NCBI RefSeq assembly: GCF_000764305.2
Contig: NW_025944539.1
Coordinates: forward strand, 124,001-188,000
Reading direction: 5' to 3'
From: Hyalella azteca
Lineage: Eukaryota; Arthropoda; Malacostraca; Amphipoda; Hyalellidae
DNA: 64,000 nucleotides
Part shown: piece after piece, positions 23,865 to 36,387 of the stretch
Numbering within the stretch: position 1 is the stretch's first letter
How the letters are laid out: each line of letters begins with the position of its first letter
Translations under genes and position numbers: made by a program
The notes under the pieces: generated by a model
Database searches by the model: none
What the model was told of the DNA's origin: nothing
What the model saw: only the letters and a program-made list of their open reading frames with translations

Positions 23865-23912
23865 CTGATTAGCCTTGTTGATCTGTTTCTTGAGTCCCGC
23901 GAACGCCATCAT
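23865..23912 (-). CDS. EndoA: Endophilin A, coding exon 1 (N-terminal amphipathic helix)
   Basis: Read on the minus strand this exon gives MAFAGLKKQINKANQ, preceded by a second in-frame ATG directly upstream, so translation starts at 23,912 or 23,909. It ends in CAG followed by a GTGAGA donor, phase 0. The residues match, from memory, the start of fly endophilin A: the H0 helix that inserts into membranes during synaptic vesicle endocytosis. Upstream, a pyrimidine-rich acceptor (ATTTTTTCAG) at 23,997-24,006 suggests the exon begins at 23,996 with a 5' UTR part, so transcription would start further upstream. This is the first of five coding exons in the window; the next is about 10 kb away in transcription order. 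The identification is strong because the four other exons continue the protein in order and in phase. Confidence 0.92.
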
Positions 23913-24526
23913 GGATGTATGGCTCTTGTCAGTAGTAAGCGAAGAAAATCCTGTAGGAATTGGCGAAGAAAACGCGTCTTTCTCTCCGAAATGTCGCTGA
24001 AAAAATGCGGCCCTGGTGGATTCGTCAAACTTTTATTTGACGAACGTCCTAGAGTTGCTCACAAACAAGCCACGTGATTTGGGACACTAAAAAGATGTTT
24101 TTTAAATGAAAGTTCGTCACAAACTCAAGGCGGAAATTCACTTCACTGATTCACTCAATATTTCTTCTCAAGATCAGTGCAAAGGAATTACGTAGAGCTA
24201 CAAACACGAGAAGCTACAAGGCTTCTAACTAATGAGCTATACGAATACCTGTAGAAGAGAAAGCGGTATTAGAACTGAGGTTAGTATCAACATTACCACT
24301 AAATAATACTTAGAAAACAAGAGGATACCACTGAAAATAAATAACCAATATTTTTCCATAACCTGACATTTTGTGGAGACATCATCAAGGAATAACTCAC
24401 GTACAATGTGTAAAGTAATAGTAAAAATTTACAAGAAAGAACCCTGAGTCACGAATATAAAATATTACAATTATTTACGATGCACAGTAGACTCAATACC
24501 GTACAAAACTCCCAGGAAACACCAAT

Positions 24527-24670
24527 GCGCCTATACTTTCAAAAAAGTTAGGAGATCGTAAGTTCATCAGCCAATCATTGACGGCCTTTCACGCAAAATC
24601 CACCAATCGTTGAGAAGAAAATAGAGCGTAAGTACTTACGTTCACTTTGCGAGTTTTGAAAGTATGGCCC
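24527..24670. mobile_element. MITE, GGCCATACTTTCAAAA family, copy 4 (inverted)
   Basis: An inverted copy of about 144 bp with both ends intact (CTATACTTTCAAAA and TTTTGAAAGTATGGCCC). It lies upstream of the first endophilin coding exon. Confidence 0.82.
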
Positions 24671-24889
24671 CAAGATCTTAAGAGAACCAAGTTAAGTCAT
24701 CCAAGAGGCCGACGCTGCATTGAAAATCCATTAAGCCTAGCAAACTTTGCCATTTTCCGATAATCGATAATCAAAAATCGAAGTTCCGGCATTGACCAGA
24801 TGAGGTCATTACAATCTGTATTACACGAGTAAATAATGAGCTTTCAAAAGCATGCAATATTACACTTAAAATAATGAATGGGTAAGTGT

Positions 24890-25030
24890 CGGAATAGTGA
24901 CTTTCTGCAATTAGTACGGCTACGTCAGATTGCAAGGCCAAATTGGGTCAGAATGGTCCATTCAAAGGCAAAAAATTGATTGTTATTGGGACACTCATAT
25001 CACTCATTTCTAGGAGTGTAGAGTTAATAA
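24890..25030 (+). repeat. Dispersed repeat C, single copy
   Basis: Diverged copy with GGAATAGTGACTTTCTGCAA, GGCCAAATTGGGTCAGAATG and TTCTAGGAGTGTAGAG. Confidence 0.5.
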
Positions 25031-25259
25031 TTTAGACTGTACAGAATATCATATTATGCACAGCATTGACTGTACAGAATATCACATTATGCACAGCATT
25101 GACTATAAAGAATATATAATGCACAGCATTGAAGAGGGCTGCCTTTAAAGCCAGCCGCGCGCCGACGGCTACACTGGCAGCAGCGCCTCCCGTCCTTCAT
25201 AATTCATCTTTAAAAGCCACCTCCGGGCAACGTGCAGCTGCGAGAACACGGTTACTATG

Positions 25260-25475
25260 ATAGCTTAACTAGTACTGTTCCAGCTCTCAGCTCGTTAACG
25301 GTCAGCTGTTAACTGTTAACAGTCAGCTCTCAGCTATTGCTGTTGCAGCTCTCAGCTCGTTAACGGTTAACTGTTAACAGTCAGCTCTCAGCTAGTACTG
25401 TTCCAGCTCTCAGCTAGTACTGTTCCAGATTCAGATCGTTAACGGTCAGCTGTTAACTGTTAACAGTCAGCTCTG
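25260..25475. repeat. Short irregular repeats with GTTAAC palindromes
   Basis: CAGCTCTCAGCT, AGTACTGTTCCAG and CAGCTGTTAACTGTTAACAG recur in varying order. The GTTAACTGTTAAC blocks are self-complementary. Confidence 0.8.
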
Positions 25476-26289
25476 ACACCGTATCATAAACTATAGGCAC
25501 TGAGCTCTGACTTAACAAGCTGTGTTACAAGCTATTGGCTTTCTCTCAACACTCACCATAATCAAATATAATCGAACCAACTGAATGCTTCCTCTACACC
25601 CACCGACGACTTCGAATAGCATTCACCACTCACTAAATCAGCATGAAACTAAGGCAAATTGTTGACCAGCAGAAAATCTGTATTTTGGTAAGGGAATTAT
25701 TGCGCAGTGTTGCAGTTGTTAGCCGGAATTACGTTCCGCTAGAAATGCACGATGACAGCTTAAGAAAGCTTACCTTTTGTATTACGGAGCTGTCAGACTT
25801 CTGAAATTGAGAAACAATAACGTCGAAGCCTCAATAATTATCCAAATTTTGTGCAGAATTATTTTCGATTAATCTCAGCAAAACATAGTATAGATTATCT
25901 TCTACTTTAGCCATGAAATTATATAAAAATTAATATACCGGCAAATTATATCAAAAAAGAAGTGAAATTATTCGATTTTGAGATGAAGATTATGAAATTA
26001 CAGAGAAAATACGTCGTGAACTGAGCAAAAATGAAGCTAATAACATTCACGTTCTTCAATCTGCAGAGATTATAAGTGAATGACCGGCAGCCGACCTTCA
26101 CTCATTGAATGCTAATCAAGCACTGAAAAGTGATTTTAAAATATGTTTCAAATAAGAGAAGCGTACGAATGCGTTATAAGAAAGAACAAACAACAGTAAA
26201 GCCGAGCGTCACCACTTGAGCAGTTAAGGGAACCTCGCTGCCGCTCTTCAGGGGGCATCTCAGGACCTGATTTAGTTCCTTTCAGCGAG

Positions 26290-26725
26290 AAAAATGTGGC
26301 GCGCGGCACACGGTACACGGTGCACGGTTAGTTCGTTGCATACGATGCGGGATACGAGATGTGCGGCACAAGGTACGCGGTACACGATTAACGGTACGCA
26401 AGACACGGTACACGGTGCACGATATACGGCTCACGGTAAGTTCGTTGCATACGGTGCGGGATACCAGATGTGCGACACAAGGTACGCGGTACACGATTTA
26501 CGGTGCGCAAGACACGGTACACGGGGCACGATACACGGCTCACGGTAAGTTCGTTGCATACGGTGCGGGATACGAGATGTGCAGCACAATGCACGCGGTA
26601 CACGATTTACGGTACGCAAGACACGGTACACGGTGCACGATATACGGCTCACGGTAAGTTCGTTGCATACGGTGCGGGATACCAGATATGCGGCACATAC
26701 GCGGTACACGATTTACGGTGTAAAT
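26290..26725. repeat. Minisatellite of about 110 bp, 4 copies
   Basis: The unit contains GTTCGTTGCATACGGTGCGG, GATACGAGATGTGCGGCACA and GCACGATATACGGCTCACGG followed by TAAGTTC. Each unit is itself built of short CACGGTACACGGT-like repeats. Several frames on both strands stay open because of the repeat, not because of coding. Each unit has CACGGTAAGTTCG, donor-like on the plus strand. Confidence 0.9.
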
Positions 26726-28079
26726 CGTGTTATACATTAAAACAGTGCGAGACGATATTTTCCACTGTTTTTTTATGAATAAAGTACGAAAAAATATGGA
26801 AAGCACGAATTAATCTGCGTCCCTGTACATGATTCAGTTGGTGAACATCAGAACGTCTTGGGACTTTGATCCTTTGACTACGAAGTCCTTACTCATCATA
26901 AGGTAAGGTGTGTAAGACATGGTGCGCAGCTTATACACAAACCGCGGCACACGGCACACGGTATGTAATACACGGCCAAAGTGCCGTGTGAGCACCACAA
27001 AAGTTACCACTTGAGGCGTCAGGGAAGACTGTAATGACCGCTCATCACAACGAAGGCAGTGACGTAGTAGTTGGGCAGCTCCATTGAAACTTCGTCAGAG
27101 TTTAATCCGCTGCAAGTGAATCATGTTTGTGCGAACGTTCATCCGATCCATTAGGTACGTTTTTAACAGGTGAGGCTGTGAGAGGAAGAATGAGCTCAGA
27201 TAACGCAGGTCTGGTGCTGCTGTACCCAAGAAGCCTGGGCCAGCATTGTAATAAGTAAGCCTGCTTTTTCATTCATTAACACCACAATACAATTCGTGTT
27301 CTGCAAATATATTTTGAGGTAACTTCAGAATTAGGGGGCGTCGAATTCTTGTCTTCTGCTTTTGAACTATAAGTTGATTTTCGACTACAGCAAACAAGGC
27401 GATAGGTACTGCACAAGTATTTATCATTCCCGATCTGAATCTGCACGCAACGTGACATTTAATATTGAAGCGCCTAGACGCGAAGCTCAGTAAAACAAAC
27501 TCTTTGAGTGCAAACTACCTTATTTACGTACAAACTACTCTCTTTGAGGACAAGCTACTACCATCTTCTCGCCGAGGTTATTAAGCGACAATCGAAGTCA
27601 AGTGGACTTTAACAACAAGCATTTGCACACGATGCATAAAGACACCTCATCTAACATCCCACAACTATCCTTCTAGTAAAATGAATAAGAAGAGTTCATT
27701 TTAAACGCTTTACACATCAGGATCCAAACAAGAATTGCAGTACCGTCTCGGCGACACATATTTACGCAAGTTCCGGGTGGCGAAGCGTGCACAGTCGAGC
27801 TTGCGTGATTTCCGTAGTTACCACATTCTTACGAATACAAGATCATCACGAACACTACGTACACTAGTCTCTAGTGATCGAATGGATCAACACATTGCAT
27901 GGGATAGATATCTAAACTTTACTTCCAATGAATTTTTCTGGAACGACTAGAACGAAAAATTGTCAATAATGGAATAAATAATCAATCTGACTGAACAGAT
28001 TGAGCAGCTTTGGCGGTGGCAAATATTATACAATAAAGTGACTATTTAGCGCTGAACCAGGCACCGAAGAGGGCATTAG

Positions 28080-28290
28080 CGATGGCACGATAACGCTGAA
28101 CTCGAGAGGGCGCCACTAACAGGGGCGGGGGTCTACACAACAGACATCTCGAGGAACGGAAGGAGCGACACCCACCTCACACGGCGGCGCGCCGGCCCAC
28201 ACTGACACCAGACACGTTCCGGCACTCAAGCTCCAGCCGCCGAGGGGAGGAGACGTGGCCAGTGAGGGAAGGGGTCGTGAACTATTGTTA
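28080..28290 (-). promoter_or_regulatory. GC-rich island, candidate promoter or 5' UTR exon of endophilin A
   Basis: A locally GC-rich, CpG-containing block of about 200 bp stands out from AT-rich surroundings, about 4 kb upstream of the first coding exon of endophilin A. On the minus strand it contains a TCAGT initiator-like motif and a GAG/GTGGGT donor-like site. This fits a non-coding first exon that would splice to the acceptor near 23,997. The assignment rests only on position and composition. Confidence 0.25.
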
Positions 28291-28299
28291 TATCTATTT

Positions 28300-28410
28300 A
28301 GAATAGAATAGAAGTGTCGGCGCTGAAGAAATAGGCCCATGGCCTGTTGCCGATTCTTGAACTTTTCGTGACATGATTCACAAGGGATCCGGCCTTTGGC
28401 ATCCGATTCT
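28300..28410 (-). mobile_element. SINE 3' tail fragment
   Basis: On the minus strand it carries AAGAATCGGCAACAGGCCAT followed by GGGCCTATTTCTTCAGCGC, the same tail as the 47,399 SINE. A related tail lies at 36,388-36,470, and a hairpin-forming fragment at 22,146-22,195. Confidence 0.55.
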
Positions 28411-28849
28411 TCCATAACTGACGATTTATTGAGATAGCTGCTGGACTTATTGCCTGCATGGTCGGTAATTTGCTGGGCATTTTAAGACTGAACATATGTT
28501 GTCTAGTATAATTTGAATAAAAACGGGATACAATTGAATGCCAACCACAGTATGTTATAAACTATTATAAAGAAATATAAACGAGATATGATAGAATGTG
28601 AACCACAGGATGTTAAAAGCCTTTACTATAATATAGGAGCTGGACACGATAGAACGAAAACCAGAATATGTGGAGCCCTTTACAATAAAATAGCACGGGA
28701 TACGAAAATCAGAGTCAAACGCAAGCAAAATAAATAAATAAATAAAACAAGAGCATATCATTATCTAGAATTGAGATCCAGTAGATTTCGTACGTAAAGT
28801 GGAGATGGTAAGAAAATGAAGTGCAACCGGCACACAAAAAAAAGAACGG

Positions 28850-28970
28850 GTCAAATTGTGCAAACAGGGACACTTTCATACCCACGGCGGAAGCAGGGAG
28901 CTGACGTGCCTCTGATACGGCCGTTTCCGGGCCAAAATATGTCAGGATGGTCCACACTAGGGAAAAATAT
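28850..28970 (+). repeat. Dispersed repeat C, single copy abutting a GACA-rich element
   Basis: It has GGGTCAAATTGTGCAAACAG, GACACTTTCATACCCACGGC, CTCTGATACGGCCGTTTCCG and GTCAGGATGGTCCACACTAG, then runs straight into the element at 28,968. Confidence 0.55.
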
Positions 28971-29252
28971 AACTCAGTACTCACAGCTGTGAGTGACAGA
29001 GAGCGCATTTTCTCGTCGACGAAAACGTGAAGTCACGGACGGACGGACGGACAGACAGACGGACGGAAAGACGGACGGACGGCCAGACAGACAGACAGAC
29101 GGACGGCCAGACAGACGGACGGACAGACACGGACAAACGGACAGACGGACGGACAGACAGACGGACGGACAGACAGACGGACGGACAGACAGACAGACGG
29201 ACGGACATGACGAGCACAATAGCGCCTTTTTTCCATAAATGAGAAAATGCGC
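28968..29252 (-). mobile_element. Dispersed element with expanded (GACG/GACA)n core
   Basis: An inverted copy in which the tetranucleotide core (29,036-29,210) has grown to about 170 bp. The expansion leaves long open frames on both strands that are artefacts of the repeat. The outer motifs (AACTCAGTACTCAC, GAGAAAATGCGCTA) match the family. Confidence 0.78.
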
Positions 29253-30169
29253 TAAAAATGCATCGATCCCTGAACAAAGTCTCACTGAATTCTCCGAGTA
29301 TATACATTTTTATATATAGTATAAAGTATAATTATTATAATTATTCCAAGTATAATTTATTCCAAGTATACATTTCTGTGCAGTGACGTGTAAGAGGAGT
29401 CAGACAGCGTGGTCAGCGGCTGACGAGAGAGGCGGACTGACAGTTCATCACGAGTGCGGCACATTCAAATATCAATACTAATTAAATGTACAGCAAATAT
29501 CAGAGGATTGAATCACATTTAATTCAACGAAGGTTCCATATCATAACGCTGGCATGGCGATGAATAAGGAAAACAAGTATCTAATAAATAATTTAAAAAT
29601 TGAATAGCGTTACATTAACAAGTGATACACTGCTTAATACTGAAATATCTTATTCTTTTGATAAAATGAGGCATAAATTTGAATGAACAGCTGTAGTACA
29701 AATGCAAATCGGGCATATCATGGAACTAATTTACAATAAATAAATTCAAATAGAAATCAAACCAAAGTCATTTGAATATGATGAATGGAATTCACATAAA
29801 ATCAAATTACGGTAAGATAAATAAATATAATAGTAGTAAAATAGTACAAACCAAATAGAAGCGTAATAAATAAAATAGGATGAGAGTCAAAAATAGAAAG
29901 CAGCTCGAAGTCAAATAAAAAAAATCAAATCAAAGTCATACATAAATCAAATCAATGTCAAATAATATAGATTTCGAATGAAAAACAACTCAAAGTCAAA
30001 TAAATAACACTATAAATAAATAACGAAGATCAAATGGGAATCAAAAAGAAGCCTTTAAAGCCTTGCGTAGCGCAGGAGGCAGCAAAGGACCCTCGCATTG
30101 CGGGAGGCCAATATTAAGTTTGGCCTCAGCAAACTAGGACAACTTTTGTGCCTGTAGTTTGGGGCACAG

Positions 30170-30505
30170 GCAATACTGCGCGCCACAACAGCGCAATACT
30201 GCGCGCCACAACAGCAAACAGCGCAATACCGCGCGCCACAACAGCGCAATACCGCGCACCACAAAAGCGCAATACTGCGCGCCACAACAGCGCAATAGCG
30301 CGCGCCACAACAGCGCAATACTGCGCGCCACAACAGCGAAATAGCGCGCGCCACAACAGCGCAATACTGCGCGCCACAACAGCGAAATAGCGCGCGCCAC
30401 AACAGCGCAATAGCGCGCGCCACAACAGCGCAATACCGCGCGCCACAACAGCGCAATACCGCGCGCCACAACAGCGCAATACTGCGCGCCACAACAGCGC
30501 AATAA
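30170..30505. repeat. 23-bp GC-rich minisatellite, about 15 copies
   Basis: The unit is ACAACAGCGCAATACTGCGC then GCC, with GCGCGC and AGTATTGCGC-like self-complementary parts. Long frames on both strands are repeat artefacts. Confidence 0.93.
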
Positions 30506-31009
30506 TAGGATCCCAGAAGGCTGGCATACTGCAGCAAAAATAATGTAAAATTCTTCCTTTTTACATAGGGAAACGCATTCGAAATATGTAAACATAATTA
30601 CGTAAGCTATGCCGTTTACATGGGATCCATGCTTGTCTCATCAGAGCAGATGTTATCACAATTCAAATTAAAATGTCACTGCTCTGATATGCAGCAAAAT
30701 AAGAGCGAATATTCATCTTTAACGGATTTTTATTTTGAATTTCGAAGATGTAACCTACATACGAGGGCCCAAATTTATGCTTCTTGTCGAGATTGAAGAA
30801 TGTTCTTGGTTTGAATAAAGAAAGCATTTGGTGTTTCATATAATATAGTAAATAGTAATAGATGCTTCCTTCTTCCCTGATAAAAACTATTCTAAACGTG
30901 ATCAACTTCGTCACATGCAGAATATGCCGTAAAAATTCATCAACATTTTTTCATGACCAAATATTAAAACTTTTGTATAGAAACTTGAGAACCTCAAGGG
31001 GATGACATT

Positions 31010-31350
31010 TTTCCCAATTGCCAATTCAAGGCCAACAAATTGAAAAACTTCCAATAAAAGGCCAACAAATTCCAGAACTTCCAATGAAAGGCCAACAGAT
31101 TCCAGAACTCCCAATAAAAGGCCAATAAATCCCAGAACTCTCGATTAAAGGCCAACAAATTCCAGAATTTTTTTCGAGGTCAACAAATTTCAGAAATTCC
31201 AACTCAAGCCAACAAATTCGATGCCAACAAATTCCAGAACTTCCACCTATAACTACATTACTATTCCAACTACATACCAACAAATTCTAGAACTTTAAAT
31301 TCGAGTGCAACAAATTCAATAATTTCCAGCTAAAGCAACAAATTCTAGAG
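31010..31350. repeat. Degenerate minisatellite of about 31 bp, about 10 copies
   Basis: The unit carries AAAGGCCAACAAATTCCAGA then ACTTCCAAT, becoming more diverged toward the right end. Confidence 0.85.
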
Positions 31351-31373
31351 ATTCCTTTTCAAGGAACCTATTA

Positions 31374-31693
31374 CAGGGGCCATACTTTTAAAATTCGCTA
31401 AGTGAACGTAAGTACTTACGCTCTATTTTCTTGTCTATGATTGGTGGATTTTGCTTGAAAGGCCGTCAATGATTGGCTGATGAACTTACGATCTCTTAAC
31501 CTTTTTAGCGCATTTTCTCATTTATGGAAAAAATGCACTATTTGTGCTCGCCATGTCCGTCTGTCTGTCTGTCTGTCCGTCCGTCCGTCCGTCTGTCCGT
31601 GACCTCAAGTTTTCGTCGACGAGAAAATGCGCTCTCTGTCACTCACTGCAGTGAGTACTGAGTTACATTTTTTTCAAAGTATGGGGACAGGCC
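31374..31693. mobile_element. MITE, GGCCATACTTTCAAAA family, copy 5, split by a nested insertion
   Basis: The left part ends at the T-run after GATCTCTTAAC (about 31,505). The right end (TTTTCAAAGTATGGGGAC) resumes at about 31,671. Between them sits a complete copy of the GACA/GACG-rich dispersed element, which inserted into the T-run. Confidence 0.8.
31506..31670 (+). mobile_element. Dispersed element with (GTCT/GTCC)n core, nested copy
   Basis: This copy begins AGCGCATTTTCTCATTTATG, has a GTCT/GTCC tetranucleotide core, then the inverted match GAGAAAATGCGCTCTCTGTC, then the palindrome ACTCACTGCAGTGAGT and a T-rich end. Because it interrupts a known MITE, its ends are well defined. Other copies: 34,463-34,635 (+), 28,968-29,252 (-), 39,053-39,217 (-) and a 3' part at 16,978-17,070 (+). 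Confidence 0.8.
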
Positions 31694-31899
31694 CACAAAA
31701 TTCATCAGTGTAAATTCGTGGCCGGCGTCGGCGGCAGAAGAATGAAGGAATTGTGACAGCATGTAGCGGCGCTCACGCCCCCCTGAGCGCCATGACCGCT
31801 ACAGAGCACGACAGACAGTGTCAGCTTCTGGCACTGTGCCAGGCGCTCGGCTGCTGGACCTCCAGACTTGCTGGTACCGATACTTATTGTCGTACACTT

Positions 31900-32130
31900 A
31901 GCTGCATACACTAACACTGGCACCGCTCACTGAACACTTTGTATTGAGTATCTCACACTGGCACCGCTCACTGAACACTTTGCATTGAGTATCTCACACT
32001 GGCACCGCTCACTGAACACTTTCCATTGGGTATCTCACTGTTAACTGGATACACTAACACTGGCACCACTAACTGAACACTTTGCATTGAGTATCTCACA
32101 CTGTTAACTGGATACACTAACACTGGTACA
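31900..32130. repeat. Composite tandem repeats
   Basis: TTTGCATTGAGTATCTCACA, CTGGCACCGCTCACTGAACA and TTAACTGGATACACTAACAC alternate, giving about four to five units of two kinds. Confidence 0.85.
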
Positions 32131-32624
32131 AGAAGAATTAAAAAGAAATGCAAAACATAATAATTTTTACAGTGGAGAGTTGAAATACATTTTTTGATGG
32201 AATAGGTATTTGGTTGGCGAAAAAGCCGTATGATGAGCAATATTTTGGTCAGTTAGAAGGCTTTAAAAAAAGCTCAAAATAAATTTCTTTCTATTAAATG
32301 CAGGTCACTACGTAATTTGTTCAAAGAATTTCGAGTATTTTGTACTAAAAAATAACATCTAACAGTAAATTCTAATATAAATAATTTTTAAACAAAATAC
32401 CGTTCCGTAGTAGTACTGCCCAATTTTGAGATACATTTGGAAACTCATCTGCTATTACAGCAAATTCTGAGAGTTGAACAGCGAACGTATGCATTATACT
32501 AGGAAGTATTTCCCGCGCGCAATACAGAAGATAACGATCAGTAAATTATGAACATGGAACATATATATACGTACGTCTGAAGGCTAAATACGCCTAAAAG
32601 CGAAAAGAGGTAAGGCCGCGTGGC

Positions 32625-32930
32625 CGCTACACGCTGCGTCATACTGATACACGCTGCGTTATACTGATACACGCTGCGTTATACTGATACACGCTGGCGT
32701 TATACTGATACACGCTGCGTTATACTGATACACGCTGTCGTTATACTGATACACGCTGTCGTTATACTGATACACGCTGTCGTTATACTGATACACGCTG
32801 TCGTTATACTGATACACGCTATCGTCATACTGATATACGCTGTCTTTATATTGATACACGCTGTAGTTATACTGATACGCTATCGTGCAGTCGTTATACT
32901 TATACGCTGTCACGCTGTGGTTATACTGAT
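32625..32930. repeat. 20-21-bp minisatellite, about 15 copies
   Basis: The unit is GTTATACTGATACACGCTG with a C or TC junction. The right-hand copies are degenerate. The array contains stop-free frames on both strands that are repeat artefacts. Confidence 0.92.
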
Positions 32931-34462
32931 TTATTTAAGCAGTCGCGCCTATCGTTTCCCCGAGTCTCGTTCTCGTCTAACGTCGTTCAGATTGTCCACT
33001 TTCTATCTTTTCGTGTATTACTCCGAATTATAGTCAACAATAATTCAATTCTGTCTGCTATTGGAATCGCGCTTATATTTTTGCATCATCATACAGTTGG
33101 CACCGAAATAATTCTTGATATTTTAGTAAGTGTTCATATTACACTCGAAAATAGAAACTAAAACACCCGGTGAAAATAAACCCTAAGAATGCAACGTTTG
33201 CTGCATTACATTCCTATGAAGACACGTGAACATTTCTGGAATAAATTCAAGAGAACAAGGTAGGCAACCTCAGCACAAGCCGATAAATTAAAAAGATATC
33301 TACTTGTCATTACTTTTATTTGCAGCGTTTAACGAGAAAAAGCATGGTGACGAAAAAAAATTGAGCTGCCAACGAGGAAGAATAATTCTGATGATCCAGA
33401 CAAACAAGGTTCGCAATCTTCGCTAATATTGCCGTGACTATAAATCACGAACGCAGACTTTGTACAAGAAATTATTTGGAAATTCGGTCGCTGATTTTAT
33501 ATGGACGTCACGTAACGATTACTAATTAATAAACACGAATCATGCCAAACGTAAGTCAGCGTTCATCTTCATGCATAAAAAATATACCACACGGAAAACA
33601 GCATTTATTACCTACCAAGGAATAATAATTATATCTCACGTAAACCAGCATTCATTAGGCAAAAAAATTATACGACACGTAAACCAACATTCAACATTCA
33701 GCAAAAAAATATTATACCCTACAAAAAGCAGCGTTTATCATCCAGCAAACACAACACAATCAGCAGCACGATTTTTCAGGGTAGGAAGAATGACAGCAAG
33801 AAAAATGCTTGTGTCAGCACACACTCAGCAGAGAACGGCATGAATATCTCAGGGCGAGGGGAAGTATATCAGCCTAGATGGAGTAGCAGCTTGGATATAT
33901 CAATAATGACGATCGTATGGCAGCTGGCAGCGGGATCGGTCATATAATATAATAATAAACATAATTTGAGAAACTGGAAAAGAATTCAGAAAACGGTTAA
34001 CCATTTATAAGCAATTGAATAATGGAAGAAAAAAATAGTGTTAAATATATAGTTAGCATCACTTGAATAGTGATGCTAAATAAGGAGGCTAGCATCACTA
34101 AATAGGAGGCTAGTAACGCAAAATATGTAGATTAGGTTAATGACATGGAACATGGAGGCTAATGACATTCAATAAGGAAGTTAATGATGCACAATAGGGA
34201 AGCTAATGTGATGTTAATCAAAGTTTGACCACCATTATAGGAGCCAACAAGATTTCATTCAAAATTAGGAAAATTCCAATTTTGTCTACAAATATGAACT
34301 TTTTAGGCAATGGAACTTTTAGCAATAACATGTTAATCACAAGCATAATTCAAATTTAGTCTGCAACACTGTATTTACAAGTTGCAAGATTTACAATGGA
34401 ACTAGCATATATGACTTCAGAGCAAGCTCAATATTACAAATTAACTGAAACCAAATGATTTG

Positions 34463-34635
34463 TAGCGCATTTTCTCATTTATGGAAAAAATGCACTGTTG
34501 TGCTTGCCATGTCCGTCTGTCTGTCTGTCTCTCCGTCCGTCTGCCTGTCTGTCTGTGACCTCAAGTTTTTGTCAACGAGAAAATGCGCTCTCTGTCACTC
34601 ACTGCAGTGAGTACTGAGTTATATTTTTTAATCTT
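34463..34635 (+). mobile_element. Dispersed element with (GTCT/GTCC)n core
   Basis: Same layout as the nested copy at 31,506: AGCGCATTTTCTC start, short tetranucleotide core, GAGAAAATGCGCTCTCTGTC and GAGTACTGAGTTA end followed by a T-run. Confidence 0.78.
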
Positions 34636-36387
34636 TAACAGAAGTAGAACTTAGAAGTATTAGTTGTAATAACTTGTACAGTCAATCTTGAATATTGGAA
34701 AGAACTTTCCTTAGAACATCAGTATAAAACTATAAATGATCATTTCACTGATGATTTCCAAAAATTGCCAATGAAAATTAGAAAAAGGCCAATTTTCTAA
34801 TTTTTTACTGAATAAACTGGAAAACAGCCATAAAAATGAGAAAAATTGACCAAATTCACAAGCATTTTCTCTGATTTACGGCTAACATAGTGCACTAGAC
34901 TAGTGGGTTCAGTGGCAAACTAGAGATTTTTGGAATAAATTTTTTTATAATATCCTCACTTATTCAATATTGTAATCAATTTCTTATTTATGATAATGTT
35001 GGTATCTAAGATACTGGTCTAATACTAGTATGGAATATATCTACTTGGCGAGCCGCAGTTGAAAATTTTATGAAATGACATGTTTGCGAAGTGCAAACCG
35101 CGATTTTTTAATCAAACAAAAATTTATGACATTCGAGCCGCGAGATTTCATACCTACTGAAATTATATGATATTAGAGCCACGATATTTCAGACAAAAAT
35201 AGGACTTTTCCAGACTAGGTCTAATAGGTATAACCGTATAACCGTATAGGACTCAAAATTGAACTTGAGGAAGGGCAACAAAAAATATTACTTTTTGCCA
35301 TTAAAATTGCCAATTTGAAAGAACAGACAGGAATTTAGCAAAAATTGCAGGTAAAAACAATTCTTTTGCAAATTGCAGGTGATTCCCAAAAATCAGGAAA
35401 AGCAATAGAAATGCATAAAATTTGCCAGATATGCAGAAGTCAGATTCATGGTTTTTTATTTTCAGATTCACAGCCACAGATAGGCTCCTAGACCTAGGTC
35501 CTAGCTTCTGCCCAGGCAATAGGCCTATTTTAATCTTTTCATTCATTACAAAGATTCTTGCATTTTGAATCTTGAAAAATCTAAATCTTTTAATTAAACT
35601 GCATAACTAAGATTGAGAAGCAAAATTTAAAGTTGAAAAAAAATATATAGGTATATAATGTAGCAGCTACAAAGTACAAATTTTTAGTACACTACTTTTC
35701 CAACTAATTTGAGTTGCCTCATCATTCATGCTCATTACACACTTGCCAGTTGCCACATGCCAAGTTGCTTCAAGATTCAATTTAGGTAGGCCCTACCAGG
35801 CCTACCTCAACCTCAAGGTTGAGACATGGAGGCAGTGACAGTCTGAGTGTCTGACTGAAGTAACTAGAAAGATGTCACAAATAGGCCTACAACCAAAATT
35901 TAAGTCATTGAACATGTATAATATTATTATTAATTACGATCTTACAACTGTCCTCATTCTCATTGTCTAGCCCTAGGTAGAGATCCAAACATAATTATTA
36001 GGTAAATTGTTCTCTCCCGATGTACATGTAAGAGTCAATTATAAAATTAAATTTTCAAACAAAATGACCAGTAAGCTTTGAGTCAGAGCCCTAATCATTG
36101 ACGTCCGATCGATTACCTTAGCCCTTGGGGCAGGGAGTGACAAAAACGCAAAATAATGTCGGTCCGCGTGAGCAGAATGATTGTATTTTCAATTTTTTTC
36201 TTCATTACTATCAACACGTATTGTCACGTAACATGACATCTTTAAATAAATAAATAAAGCAGTTTTTTTAAATCTATTAAATTTTACGATCAAAATTGGT
36301 GAAATTTATTGAGATAAAGCATTAAATATTTGAATAGATTATTATTGCAATAAAACGCATCATAAAATTTTAATCACATAGTGATAT

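Noticed and set aside
26282..26806. Overlapping frames on both strands at the 110-bp array.
   Set aside because: Open frames on both strands at once with a repeat period explain them without coding.
28974..29307. Frames on both strands with S-V-C-P or R-R-T-D repeats.
   Set aside because: They arise from the GACG/GACA tetranucleotide core of a dispersed element.
30055..30595. Minus-strand frames of 133-160 codons with L-L-W-R-A-V-L-R-C-C-G repeats.
   Set aside because: They are artefacts of the 23-bp GC-rich minisatellite, present in several frames and on both strands.
31705..31923. Minus-strand frame with KSGGPAAERLAQCQKLTLSV.
   Set aside because: Protein-like composition only; part of it reads into the tandem repeats at 31,900, and no acceptor and donor pair was convincing.
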